Positions 51,632-59,435 of a stretch of DNA of 64,000 nucleotides are shown here, one piece after another. Within the stretch, counting starts at the first letter, position 1. Each line of letters opens with the position of its first letter. The position numbers and the translations under genes were made by a program. The notes below the pieces were generated by a model. That model was given only the letters and a program-made list of their open reading frames with translations, was not told the origin of the DNA and did not search any database. The stretch spans positions 682,001-746,000 of the forward strand of contig NZ_FWFV01000001.1 in NCBI RefSeq assembly GCF_900172315.1. The letters are read 5' to 3'. The stretch comes from Palleronia marisminoris (GTDB lineage Bacteria > Pseudomonadota > Alphaproteobacteria > Rhodobacterales > Rhodobacteraceae).

Positions 51632-52819
51632 ATGGCCATCATCGACACCTTCCGCTTCACCGACGCCGAATACGAGAACCGCCTGGCCCGCACGCGCGCG
51701 GCAATGGAAAAAGCTGGCATCGACGTTCTGATCACCTCGGACCCGTCGAACATGGCCTGGCTTACCGGCTATGACGGCTGGTCCTTCTACGTCCACCAGG
51801 CGGTGATCATCGGGCCAACGGGCGAGCCGGTGTGGTTCGGGCGCGAGCAGGACGCGCAGGGCGCGCTGCGGACCACCTACATGGCCGAAGCCGACATCAT
51901 CTGCTACCCGGACTACTTCGTGCAATCGAGCGAGCGCCACCCGATGGATTACCTCGCCGCGAAGCTGACCGAACGCGCCTGGCATACCGGCAGGATCGGC
52001 GTCGAGATGGACAATTACTGGTTCTCGGCGCGCGGTTACCGGTCCCTTGCCGATGGCCTTGCGAACGATCTGGTGGACATTACCGGCCTCGTGAACTGGC
52101 AGCGCGGGATCAAGTCCCCGGCCGAGCTCGACCACATGCGCAAGGCCGCCCGCATCGTCGAGCGGATGCACGCCCGCATCGCCGAGAAGGTCGAGCCGGG
52201 GATGCGGAAATGCGACCTCGTGGCCGACATCTATGACGCTGCACTGCGCTATGACGAGGAATGGGGGTTCGGCGGCGACTATCCGGCCATCGTGCCGCTG
52301 CTGCCATCGGGCACCGATGCCGCGGCGCCCCACCTGACCTGGGACGACAAGCCGATGAAGACCGGCGAGGGCACCTTCTTCGAAATTGCCGGATGCTTCC
52401 GCCGCTACCATTGCCCCCTCTCGCGCACGATCTTCCTGGGCAAGCCGACGCAGCAATTCCTCGACGCTGAGAAGGCCGTCCTCGAAGGAATGGAGATGGG
52501 GCTGGAGGCCGCGCGAGCGGGCAACACCTGCGAAGACATCGCCAACGCGTTCTTCGACGTGCTGCGCAAATGGGGGATCACCAAGAACAATCGCACCGGC
52601 TACCCGATCGGCCTCAGCTATCCGCCCGACTGGGGCGAGCGGACCTGTTCGCTCCGCCCCGGCGACCAGACCGTCTTGCAACCTGGCATGACGTTCCATT
52701 TCATGACGGGGCTTTGGCTCGAGAATTTCGGCTTCGAGATCACGGAAAGCATCGCGATCACCGATGGTGCCCCGGAATGTTTCGCGGACGTCCCGCGAAA
52801 GCTGCTCGTCAAAAACTGA
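51632..52819 (+). CDS. doeA: Ectoine hydrolase DoeA (M24 peptidase fold)
   Basis: This 395-aa creatinase/aminopeptidase-P-like enzyme opens the ectoine ring to N-acetyl-diaminobutyrate. It has the N-terminal creatinase domain (LITSDPSNMAWLTGYDGWSFYVHQ) and a pita-bread domain (GFGGDYPAIVPLLPSGTDAAAPHLTWDD, FFEIAGCFRRYHCPLSRTIFLG, PDWGERTCSLRPGDQTVLQPGMTFH). Only part of the usual di-metal ligand set is present, as known for this family. It is the last gene of the cluster in the window; the partner deacetylase doeB does not follow. Confidence 0.94.
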   Translation: MAIIDTFRFTDAEYENRLARTRAAMEKAGIDVLITSDPSNMAWLTGYDGWSFYVHQAVIIGPTGEPVWFGREQDAQGALRTTYMAEADIICYPDYFVQSSERHPMDYLAAKLTERAWHTGRIGVEMDNYWFSARGYRSLADGLANDLVDITGLVNWQRGIKSPAELDHMRKAARIVERMHARIAEKVEPGMRKCDLVADIYDAALRYDEEWGFGGDYPAIVPLLPSGTDAAAPHLTWDDKPMKTGEGTFFEIAGCFRRYHCPLSRTIFLGKPTQQFLDAEKAVLEGMEMGLEAARAGNTCEDIANAFFDVLRKWGITKNNRTGYPIGLSYPPDWGERTCSLRPGDQTVLQPGMTFHFMTGLWLENFGFEITESIAITDGAPECFADVPRKLLVKN

Positions 52820-53713
52820 CCCTTAGGACCTTGGGTGCCGTCACACGGACTCGCACCGGGCCTTGCACTTCCGGCAACGGCCACTCTCTATGTCGTGCCG
52901 AGGCAGCGCCCCTCGGTGAGAGCGGCCTTGCGGCCATGGGCGGATTGAGGCTTCGAAGCTGATGTGCGGCGCCCTGGGGTGACGGTTCGATAGATCATCA
53001 TGGCTCTGTTGCACGGAATGCCTGAAGGCTGAGCTTCCCCTTACACCGAGCGGCACAGGCGACGGATTCTGTGACGGGAATGCCTCCGGGCCGGCCCGTC
53101 CTTCGGGCGCCTTCGGGGCGTCCTGCCGGCGGTGGTCGCCACCCGTCCATCGCCGGTGTCTTCGATTTCCAGACCTCGTCCTGCGGCGATGATCGCCGCA
53201 GCTCTTCCCTCGAGTATCCCCCGCAACCGAGCATCAGCATCCCCGGTTCGAACCGCTCCGGCGCGATGGGCGCAGGTGATGCTGCGCGGGCGGATGCCCG
53301 GTCACGCCGGGCTGGCCGCCAATCACCGCGGCGGGGATGACCACCGACTTCGCCGAACCCGCCATCTCGCCAAGCGAATATCACGGCCGCGCCGCGCTTC
53401 TTCTTGCCGATCTGGAGGTTTGCCGCTCGTCGTTGCCGGGCCGATGGCGCCGCGCGCGCTTTCCTCGACCTCGCCATGGCGCCGTGCGGAGCGCTCGCTG
53501 AGGTTGACCGGCGCGGCGTGGTTCGACCAGCCTTGGCTCTCGTGGTTTCGCAACGGGCGCGAACCTCGCGAGGGCGGCGCGCTCGGATCACGGCGGAGGG
53601 CTGCCTATGCCGGCCAGGTGGAGGACGTGATGGCGGAGCCGACAACGGACGGGCTCTTCAGGGCCCGCCACGGCCGGGACTTGCCCCGCGACAGCACCGC
53701 CATGACGGCCTGC
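52820..53713. other. Decayed stretch (894 bp) downstream of doeA, with a possible IS end
   Basis: No intact gene; frames on both strands are broken and arginine-rich. At 53001-53015 TGGCTCTGTTGCACG, followed by a GAGCTTCCCCTTAC block, resembles the terminal repeats of IS5/IS6-type elements, and around 53500-53540 the plus strand encodes SLRLTGAAWFDQPWLSW, faintly like the RGSLTxWF segment of IS5 transposases. This looks like remnants of a mobile element where doeB/eutE would be expected. The IS assignment is tentative. Confidence 0.35.
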
Positions 53714-54427
53714 TCAGGTCACGGGTTCCTTCGCCAGCCCCTTGCCGAGGATCGGGCCCGTGGGAAGGTTGGTGGGCGAGCCGCCAGCCGGCTCGAAGGT
53801 GATCTCGTATAGCTGCTGCGGGTTCGGGGCGGGCAGCCCTTCGATCGTGAAGGTGCGCGACTCGCCGGCCGAAAGCAGCCCCAGCGACACCGGCAGGCCG
53901 TCGTCGTCGGGCTTCGTCCAGACCTGCATCACCTGGTCCGATGGCACGTCGGGCCTTTCGAGCAGGGTGACCTGCGTCGTGTTGTCGGCGCGGCTCTCGA
54001 CGAGGGCGATGGCCTCGCCTTGGTCGTCCAGCAGGACAGCGACCACGGCGGGCTGTTGCGCGGACATCAGCGTCCAGCCCAGCACCACGGCCAATGCCAG
54101 GGTCGCCGCGATCCCGCCCAGAGCGGTAGCGCGCCAGCGGGCGACTGCTCCGCGCATCGCGGTCATGTCGATGACGTTCGACGGCGCCGCAACGGGGGCG
54201 TCCTCGGGCGCGCCCAGCCGCTGCTCGATCCGTTCCCAAAGGTCGTCCGGCACAGGCAAGACTTCGGCAGTGTCGTCCAGCGGCGCGAACTTTTGCCGGG
54301 CGCGTTCCAGGCGCGCGGCAATGTCCGGATCGCCCGAGGCCAGCCGCTCGACACGCTCGACCTCGTCGTCCGAGGCGAGACCGAGGACGACTTCGTCGAT
54401 CAAAAGATCAAGAGAACGGTCCGTCAT
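53714..54427 (-). CDS. Anti-sigma factor, RskA type
   Basis: This 237-aa membrane protein has an N-terminal sigma-binding region (LLIDEVVLGLASDDEVERVERLASGDPDIAARLERA), one membrane segment (ALGGIAATLALAVVLGWTLM) and a C-terminal periplasmic anti-sigma-K domain (QVMQVWTKPDDDGLPVSLGLLSAGESRTFTIEGLP). The ATG overlaps the stop of the sigma-factor gene by 4 bp. It would hold the ECF sigma factor at the membrane until a periplasmic signal releases it; the signal is unknown. Confidence 0.92.
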   Translation of the reverse strand: MTDRSLDLLIDEVVLGLASDDEVERVERLASGDPDIAARLERARQKFAPLDDTAEVLPVPDDLWERIEQRLGAPEDAPVAAPSNVIDMTAMRGAVARWRATALGGIAATLALAVVLGWTLMSAQQPAVVAVLLDDQGEAIALVESRADNTTQVTLLERPDVPSDQVMQVWTKPDDDGLPVSLGLLSAGESRTFTIEGLPAPNPQQLYEITFEPAGGSPTNLPTGPILGKGLAKEPVT

Positions 54428-54945
54428 GACAGACACTCCCTCAGCTTCAGCAGCCCGCGCCGGACGCGAGACTTCACCGACCCCAGAGGCGCCGCCATTC
54501 GGCCGGCGATCTCGCCGTGGCTGTGACCCAGGACGTAGGACGACAGGATCGCCCGGCGCGTCTCGGGGTCCAGCCCCTCGAGGCAGCGGCGAAGATCGGT
54601 TGTGTCCCCGAGGCGGTCATAGGCGCCATCCAGAACGACCTGCTCGGGCGTTTCGTCCATGGCATCGGGAACTTCGCGATCCTCGCGGCGCAGCATGGTC
54701 AGACAGCGGTTGCGGAGGATGGTGTAGATCCAGCCCTTCGCGCTGCCGCGACTCTCGTCGAACTGATGCGCCCGGCGCCAGATCAGGACAAGGCTTTCCT
54801 GCACCGCATCCTCGGCCAGATCGACGCGCCGCAGCATCCGCCGCGCCACGCCAAGCATGCGCCCGCCCTCGGCGGACATCAGTTGCTGGAGGGCCGGCCT
54901 GTCGCCAGCCGCGCAGGACTTGATCAAGGCTGCATGGTCCGTCAC
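54424..54945 (-). CDS. ECF-type RNA polymerase sigma factor
   Basis: This 173-aa sigma-70 protein has region 2 (VDLAEDAVQESLVLIWRRAHQFDESRGSAKGWIYTILRNR) and region 4 (LRRCLEGLDPETRRAILSSYVLGHSHGEIAGRMAAPLGSVKSRVRRGLLKLRECL). It is paired with the anti-sigma gene. A TTGACA at 55019-55024 on the minus strand, 16 bp from ATAGCC, may be a housekeeping promoter for it. The neighbouring secreted DUF4394 protein is a probable regulon member. Confidence 0.94.
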   Translation of the reverse strand: MTDHAALIKSCAAGDRPALQQLMSAEGGRMLGVARRMLRRVDLAEDAVQESLVLIWRRAHQFDESRGSAKGWIYTILRNRCLTMLRREDREVPDAMDETPEQVVLDGAYDRLGDTTDLRRCLEGLDPETRRAILSSYVLGHSHGEIAGRMAAPLGSVKSRVRRGLLKLRECLS

Positions 54946-55100
54946 GAAATCGTCCGCTTCCTCTGCGCGGGTCCGTGTCGGCCCGTGTCGCTGAACGGCT
55001 ATGTGCCGCGAAGAGGCCTGTCAAACTGCATCTGTCGCGGGATGGGTGTGTGTCGTCGGGCGAAGTGGCCGGCGCACGCGATGCGCGCCGGCCGTCGGGA

Positions 55101-55910
55101 TTACATCGCGGCGGTCATGAAGGTGATGTCGCGCAACGTCGCGTCGCCCGCACCCTGGATATCCCAGCTCTCCTGGATAGAGCCGTCTTCCAGCGAAACG
55201 GTGTGCAGTTGGCCGCCAGCCGCCAGCCACGCGGTGTTCATTCCGTCCGCTCCGGTGGCAATGTCGAACGCATAGCTGTCCGAGCCGTCGATCCCGAGCT
55301 TGCCAACCGCCGCCAGCGTGCCGTCGTTGGGCGAGGTCTGCTGGATCAGCGCAACGATCGTGCTGTCGATGTCGTACATCGCGGTGGCTTCGGGCATGCC
55401 GTAGGAGTTGATGTAGGCCGCGGCGGCGATGGCCGGGGCCTCGCCCGCATGCATGTCCTGCTCTTCGAAGGCGAGGGAGCCGTCGACGGTGACGGCGCCG
55501 CTTTCGATGTCGACGCGGTGGTTCGTGGTGCCGGACATGAAGCGCAGCTTGTCCGCCATCGGGTTGAAGTCGACAACGACCGGTGCGCCGTCCTCGATCG
55601 GCAGTTCGGTGTCCATGGTCGAGATCACGGTGGCTTCGCCGGTCATCGGATCGATCTCGACGATCTCGAACGCATCCGTCACGCCGATCAACTGGCCGTT
55701 GGACGGGCGCAGGTCGATGCCGAGCAGGCGGTCCACACCGGTCACTTCCATCGATTCCTCGACGGTGGCGGAGGTGGCGTCGATCTTGTGCAGCATCTTG
55801 TCGCCGGACAGGCCGATGGCCATCATCCCGCCATGCGCTTCGGCAAACGCGCCGGTGGCGGCAGAGGTCATCACGGTCGCAATTGTCAGAGCGGTCATCT
55901 TGTTGAACAT
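55101..55910 (-). CDS. Secreted DUF4394 domain protein
   Basis: This 269-aa exported protein has a signal peptide (MFNKMTALTIATVMTSAATGAFA, cleavage before EAHGG). The rest is a DUF4394 repeat-containing beta-propeller-like domain with LLGIDLRPSNGQLIGVTD, PVVVDFNPMADKLRFMSGTTNHRVDIESGAVTVDG and YINSYGMPEATAMYDIDS. Such genes often sit beside ECF/anti-sigma pairs. The upstream region (minus strand GCATCC near 55993) could be an ECF promoter element, but this is not certain. Function is unknown. Confidence 0.88.
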   Translation of the reverse strand: MFNKMTALTIATVMTSAATGAFAEAHGGMMAIGLSGDKMLHKIDATSATVEESMEVTGVDRLLGIDLRPSNGQLIGVTDAFEIVEIDPMTGEATVISTMDTELPIEDGAPVVVDFNPMADKLRFMSGTTNHRVDIESGAVTVDGSLAFEEQDMHAGEAPAIAAAAYINSYGMPEATAMYDIDSTIVALIQQTSPNDGTLAAVGKLGIDGSDSYAFDIATGADGMNTAWLAAGGQLHTVSLEDGSIQESWDIQGAGDATLRDITFMTAAM

Positions 55911-56099
55911 GAATCGGTCCTCTCAATGGGGCGGCCACGGCCAATCCGCAGCCTCCATACCCCTAGGACTCGGGGGCGACCGCGTTTGGATGCAGGATGG
56001 CCCGATTTTTTCTGACCCCGAGTGGGCAATGATCGTCCCACAGTGCCGCGAGCTTCCGGCAACCTGGCCGCGCCGGAGCCACAAAGCCGCGAGTCCGGA

Positions 56100-56504
56100 T
56101 CAAGCCAGCCAGCCCCGATAAGTCATGTTCTTCAGTATGTTGCGGCGCCGTTCGGCGTAGCACGGCCAGTAGGAGTGCCCTGCCTCCTGTGCGAGCGGGA
56201 AGGGCTGCACAAGCAACTTTCTCGCCAGCTCGTCGCAGTAGAAGTCCGGCGCAGCTTTCGCGTCCAGGAACTGGTCGCCCATGCTGAAGCCAGGCGGTGG
56301 CGACACAAGGGATCCACGTAGGGCGACCGCCATGATAAAGCCGGTATATGCGCTGGAGAGCAGCTTCTGGTCGCGGAACCTTGCAACCGCCGTTGCCGAC
56401 CTTTCCTCGAATGTTCTGCTTGAACTGGAAACCACAAAACCCAACACGACCAATCCCTTGATGAAGCGCTCTGACCGGCTCGACTGGGCTTTACCAAGTC
56501 GCAC
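56100..56504 (-). pseudogene. Hypothetical ORF, possibly the 3' part of a broken gene
   Basis: The 134-residue frame contains GLVVLGFVVSSSSRTFEE, DQKLLSSAYTGFIMAVALRG and DFYCDELARKLLVQPFPLAQEAGHSYWPCYAERRRNILKNM, a balanced protein-like composition unlike the arginine-rich shadows elsewhere. No family is recognised. The minus-strand frame just upstream (56504-56704) has similar composition in another register, which suggests a frameshifted gene. It has no ribosome site. It could also be a small real gene. Confidence 0.3.
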
Positions 56505-56925
56505 TAGCTTTCGCCCACCGCAGGCTGTGCAGAGAACAGGTCATGCCATGGGCCAATCGTTCCAAACAGGATCTTTCCGACGCCACCAAGCATCCAGTTG
56601 TCAGACCGGCCATTGCATGGAGGATCAGCGTCGGCCGCGATAAGGAAGCTCGAGTTCCTGGACACAGCCGAGGTCATCTCGGAAGCGGTCGGGGCTACAC
56701 ACACGCTCGGGCAACCCGCCTAGGGAGGTTCTCGAAGAACCCGGGGATGCGCGGGGGTGCCCTTGGCAAACCGCCCGCGAGGCCGAAGCGGCCAGGTCAC
56801 ACGGCTCTTTGGAGGCGATCACATGCTTGAGGTCGATCGGCGACGACATCCACTGGCCCAACAAGAAGAAGACCCGGGATCGATCCCGAGGTCATCGGTC
56901 GGCTTCGCATTTCTTGTCGGGCTGC

Positions 56926-56940
56926 TTAGGCAAGACCTAA
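56926..56940. promoter_or_regulatory. LysR-type box before the flavin monooxygenase operon
   Basis: TTAGG-CAAGA-CCTAA is a perfect 5-bp-arm palindrome with the T-N11-A core of LysR operators, 106 bp before the monooxygenase start. Related boxes lie before the LysR gene (61024-61038) and the dehydrogenase gene (62050-62064). Confidence 0.6.
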
Positions 56941-57046
56941 TCACGGGTAAAGAATTCTGTGCTTTCGCCCCGAGCATCAAGCAGCGAAATTTCCCGTCGA
57001 AAACGGGCAGAACATGCGCCCTTTCCATAGGAGCTGCGCTTCGAAC

Positions 57047-58315
57047 ATGACGGTTGAGAAGACAGGGACACTCGTCGTCGGCGCCGGCCAAGCCGGTGTC
57101 GCCATGAGCGAGCATCTGGGCGCGAATGGGGTGCCGTATCTCGTGCTGGAACGCCACCGGATCGCCGAGCGGTGGCGCTCGGAGCGGTGGGACTCGCTGG
57201 TCGCCAACGGCCCCGCCTGGCACGACCGCTTCCCGGGGATGGAGTTCTCCGGCGCAGGCCCCGACGATTTCGTCGGGAAAGAGGACGTCGCCGCCTATTT
57301 CGCGGCCTACGCCGAAAAGATCGGGGCACCGATCCGCACCGGCGTCGAGGTTCAACAGGTAAGCCATCTGAAAGGCCGCCCCGGCTTTCGCGTCGAGACG
57401 TCGGCGGGAGTGGTCGAGGCTGACGCTGTTGTCGCAGCCACCGGCCCGTTTCAGACACCCCTGACCCCGTCGATCGTGCCCCCGACTGAAAGCGTCACGC
57501 AGATGCACTCGGTCGGCTATCGAAATCCTGCCGCCCTGCCCGAGGGCGCGGTGCTGGTGGTCGGTGCCGGCTCGTCCGGGGTGCAGATCGCGGGCGAACT
57601 TCTGTCCGCGGGCCGCGAGGTCTATCTGTCGGTCGGCCCCCACGACCGCCCCCCGCGTAGCTATCGCGGGCGCGATTTCGTCTGGTGGCTTGGCGTCCTG
57701 AACAAGTGGGACACCGAAGCCACCCCCGGCATCCAGCACACCACGATCGCCGTCAGCGGGGCCAACGGGGGCGAGACGATCGACTTCCGCAATCTGGCCC
57801 ATCGGGGCATGACCCTGGTCGGCCGGACTGAAAGTTTCGCGGATGGTCGCCTGCACTTCGCCCCCGACCTCGCGGAAAATATTCAGGGCGGCGATGCTTA
57901 TCTGATGACGCTCCTCGACGAGGCTGATGCCTTCGTCGAGCGCAATGGCCTTGATCTTCCCGAAGACCCCGAGGCTCGGGATTTCCTGCCTGATCCCGCC
58001 TGCATGACCAACCCGCTCCGAGAGCTCGACCTTGCCCGGGCCGGCATCGGCACGATCATCTGGGCCACCGGCTTCTCGGCAGACTACTCGTGGCTGCCCG
58101 CCACCGCGCTCGACGCCGAAGGGCGCCCGAAGCATCAGCGCGGCGTCTCGGCCGAGCCCGGCATCTACTTCCTGGGCCTGCCGTGGCAGACCCGCCGCGG
58201 ATCCTCGTTCATCTGGGGCGTCTGGCACGATGCGCGCTACGTGGCCGACCACATCGCCAAGCAGCGAGGCTACATGGGCTACACCGCCTCAGCGCCCCAA
58301 ACCGTCGACGCCTGA
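57047..58315 (+). CDS. FAD/NAD(P)-dependent flavin-containing monooxygenase
   Basis: This 422-aa enzyme has an FAD-binding GxGxxG at LVVGAGQAG, a second Rossmann motif LVVGAGSSG for NADPH, an HSVGY segment like the FMO fingerprint, and IIWATGF near the C-terminus. It oxygenates a nitrogen, sulfur or carbon centre of a small substrate. The start is uncertain: MTVEKTG (57047) fits the fold, while an ATG at 57014 is in frame. It leads a cluster with RidA, DUF1028 and aldehyde dehydrogenase and has a LysR box upstream. Confidence 0.88.
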   Translation: MTVEKTGTLVVGAGQAGVAMSEHLGANGVPYLVLERHRIAERWRSERWDSLVANGPAWHDRFPGMEFSGAGPDDFVGKEDVAAYFAAYAEKIGAPIRTGVEVQQVSHLKGRPGFRVETSAGVVEADAVVAATGPFQTPLTPSIVPPTESVTQMHSVGYRNPAALPEGAVLVVGAGSSGVQIAGELLSAGREVYLSVGPHDRPPRSYRGRDFVWWLGVLNKWDTEATPGIQHTTIAVSGANGGETIDFRNLAHRGMTLVGRTESFADGRLHFAPDLAENIQGGDAYLMTLLDEADAFVERNGLDLPEDPEARDFLPDPACMTNPLRELDLARAGIGTIIWATGFSADYSWLPATALDAEGRPKHQRGVSAEPGIYFLGLPWQTRRGSSFIWGVWHDARYVADHIAKQRGYMGYTASAPQTVDA

Positions 58316-58327
58316 CTGGAGACCATC

Positions 58328-58744
58328 ATGGCCCATACCCGCATCCGCAAGTTCAACACGCGCGAGACCTATCCCGAGCAGAGCCTCGACAACGATCTGT
58401 GTCAGGCCGTCGTGACCCAGGGCGGCAAGACGGTCTGGCTGCGCGGACAGTGCCCGCAGGATCTGGACAGCGCAAAGAACATCGAAAGCCACGATCCCGT
58501 CGAGCAGACCCACAAGGTCATGCAGAACATCCGGCAGCTTCTGGAAGAGGCCGGCGGCTCGATGGAGCACCTCGTGAAGGTCGTGGTCTACATCACCGAC
58601 GTCCGCTACCGCGAGGCCGTCTATCGCACCATGGGCGAGTATATCAAAGGCGTTCACCCCGTCTCGACCGGGCTGGTCGTCCAGGCCCTGGCCCGCCCCG
58701 AATGGCTGGTCGAGATCGACGGCACCGCCGTCATTCCGGAGTGA
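58328..58744 (+). CDS. RidA (YjgF/YER057c/UK114) family protein
   Basis: This 138-aa protein of the RidA fold has ILL-type pocket sequence GGKTVWLRGQCPQDLD, the conserved core LLEEAGGSMEHLVKVVVYITDVRYREAVYRTM and the C-terminal RPEWLVEIDGTAVI with the conserved Glu. RidA proteins deaminate reactive enamine/imine intermediates. Its place directly after the monooxygenase suggests it clears an imine formed in this pathway. Ribosome site GGAG precedes the start. Confidence 0.92.
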   Translation: MAHTRIRKFNTRETYPEQSLDNDLCQAVVTQGGKTVWLRGQCPQDLDSAKNIESHDPVEQTHKVMQNIRQLLEEAGGSMEHLVKVVVYITDVRYREAVYRTMGEYIKGVHPVSTGLVVQALARPEWLVEIDGTAVIPE

Positions 58745-58748
58745 CCCC

Positions 58749-59432
58749 ATGACCTTCTCCCTCGTCGCCCGCTGTGCCGAGACCGGCATGTTCGGGCTCG
58801 CCATCTCGTCCTCGTCCCCGGCCGTCGCCGCGCGCTGTTCCTATGCCCGCTCGGGCGTCGGTGCCGTGGCGAGCCAGAACGTCACCGACCCGACGTTGGG
58901 GCCGCTTGTCCTCGACCTCATGGAAGGCGGGATGAGCGCGCCCGAAGCCGTCGCCGAGGCGAAGGCGCGCGGCAGCTTCATGGACTACAGGCAGGTTCTG
59001 GCGGTCGACACTAACGGGCGCACCGCGATCCATTCCGGGCCGAATTCGCTGGGCATCTGGACCGAAGCGCAGGCCAGGGACGTCGCCTCGGGCGGCAACC
59101 TTCTGGCGAATGACTGTGTGCCCCAAGCCATCGTTGACGGCTACCTCGGCGCCGCGGGACATATCGGCGACCGCTTGATCGCGGCCATGCGCGCAGGTCG
59201 GGACGCGGGGGGCGAGGCCGGACCGGTTCACTCGGCGGGATTGCTGATCGTCGACAACGTCTCGTGGCCCGTGGCCGAGCTGCGCTGCGACTGGACCGAG
59301 GACGATCCGATCGAGAACATCGCCACCGCCTGGGACGTCTACAAGCCGCAGCTCTCGGCGTATATCCAACGCGCGCTCGACCCGCGCGAGGCGCCCTCGT
59401 ATGGCGTGCCCGGCGACGACGCGGAAAGGTAA
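58749..59432 (+). CDS. DUF1028 family Ntn-hydrolase-like protein
   Basis: This 227-aa protein starts TFSLVARCAETGMFGLAISSSSPAVAARC and has GVGAVASQNVTDPTLG and GNLLANDCVPQAIVDGY, hallmark DUF1028 stretches. The fold is of the Ntn-hydrolase class, so an amidohydrolase activity is likely. It is 4 bp from RidA and 3 bp from the aldehyde dehydrogenase. The substrate is unknown. Confidence 0.9.
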   Translation: MTFSLVARCAETGMFGLAISSSSPAVAARCSYARSGVGAVASQNVTDPTLGPLVLDLMEGGMSAPEAVAEAKARGSFMDYRQVLAVDTNGRTAIHSGPNSLGIWTEAQARDVASGGNLLANDCVPQAIVDGYLGAAGHIGDRLIAAMRAGRDAGGEAGPVHSAGLLIVDNVSWPVAELRCDWTEDDPIENIATAWDVYKPQLSAYIQRALDPREAPSYGVPGDDAER

Positions 59433-59435
59433 ACC

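Larger units (their letters stand above)
55911..57046. other. Atypical 1.1-kb stretch with only broken frames
   Basis: This region separates the DUF4394 gene from the flavin monooxygenase. It is less GC-rich than the neighbouring genes and holds two short consecutive minus-strand frames (56100-56504 and 56504-56704) that may be pieces of one damaged gene, plus the LysR-type box at 56926-56940. Nothing else could be recognised. Confidence 0.45.

Noticed and set aside
52998-53645. 215-codon minus-strand frame in the decayed stretch after doeA
   Set aside because: Proline/arginine-rich with no motif; probably chance openness in GC-rich remnant DNA.
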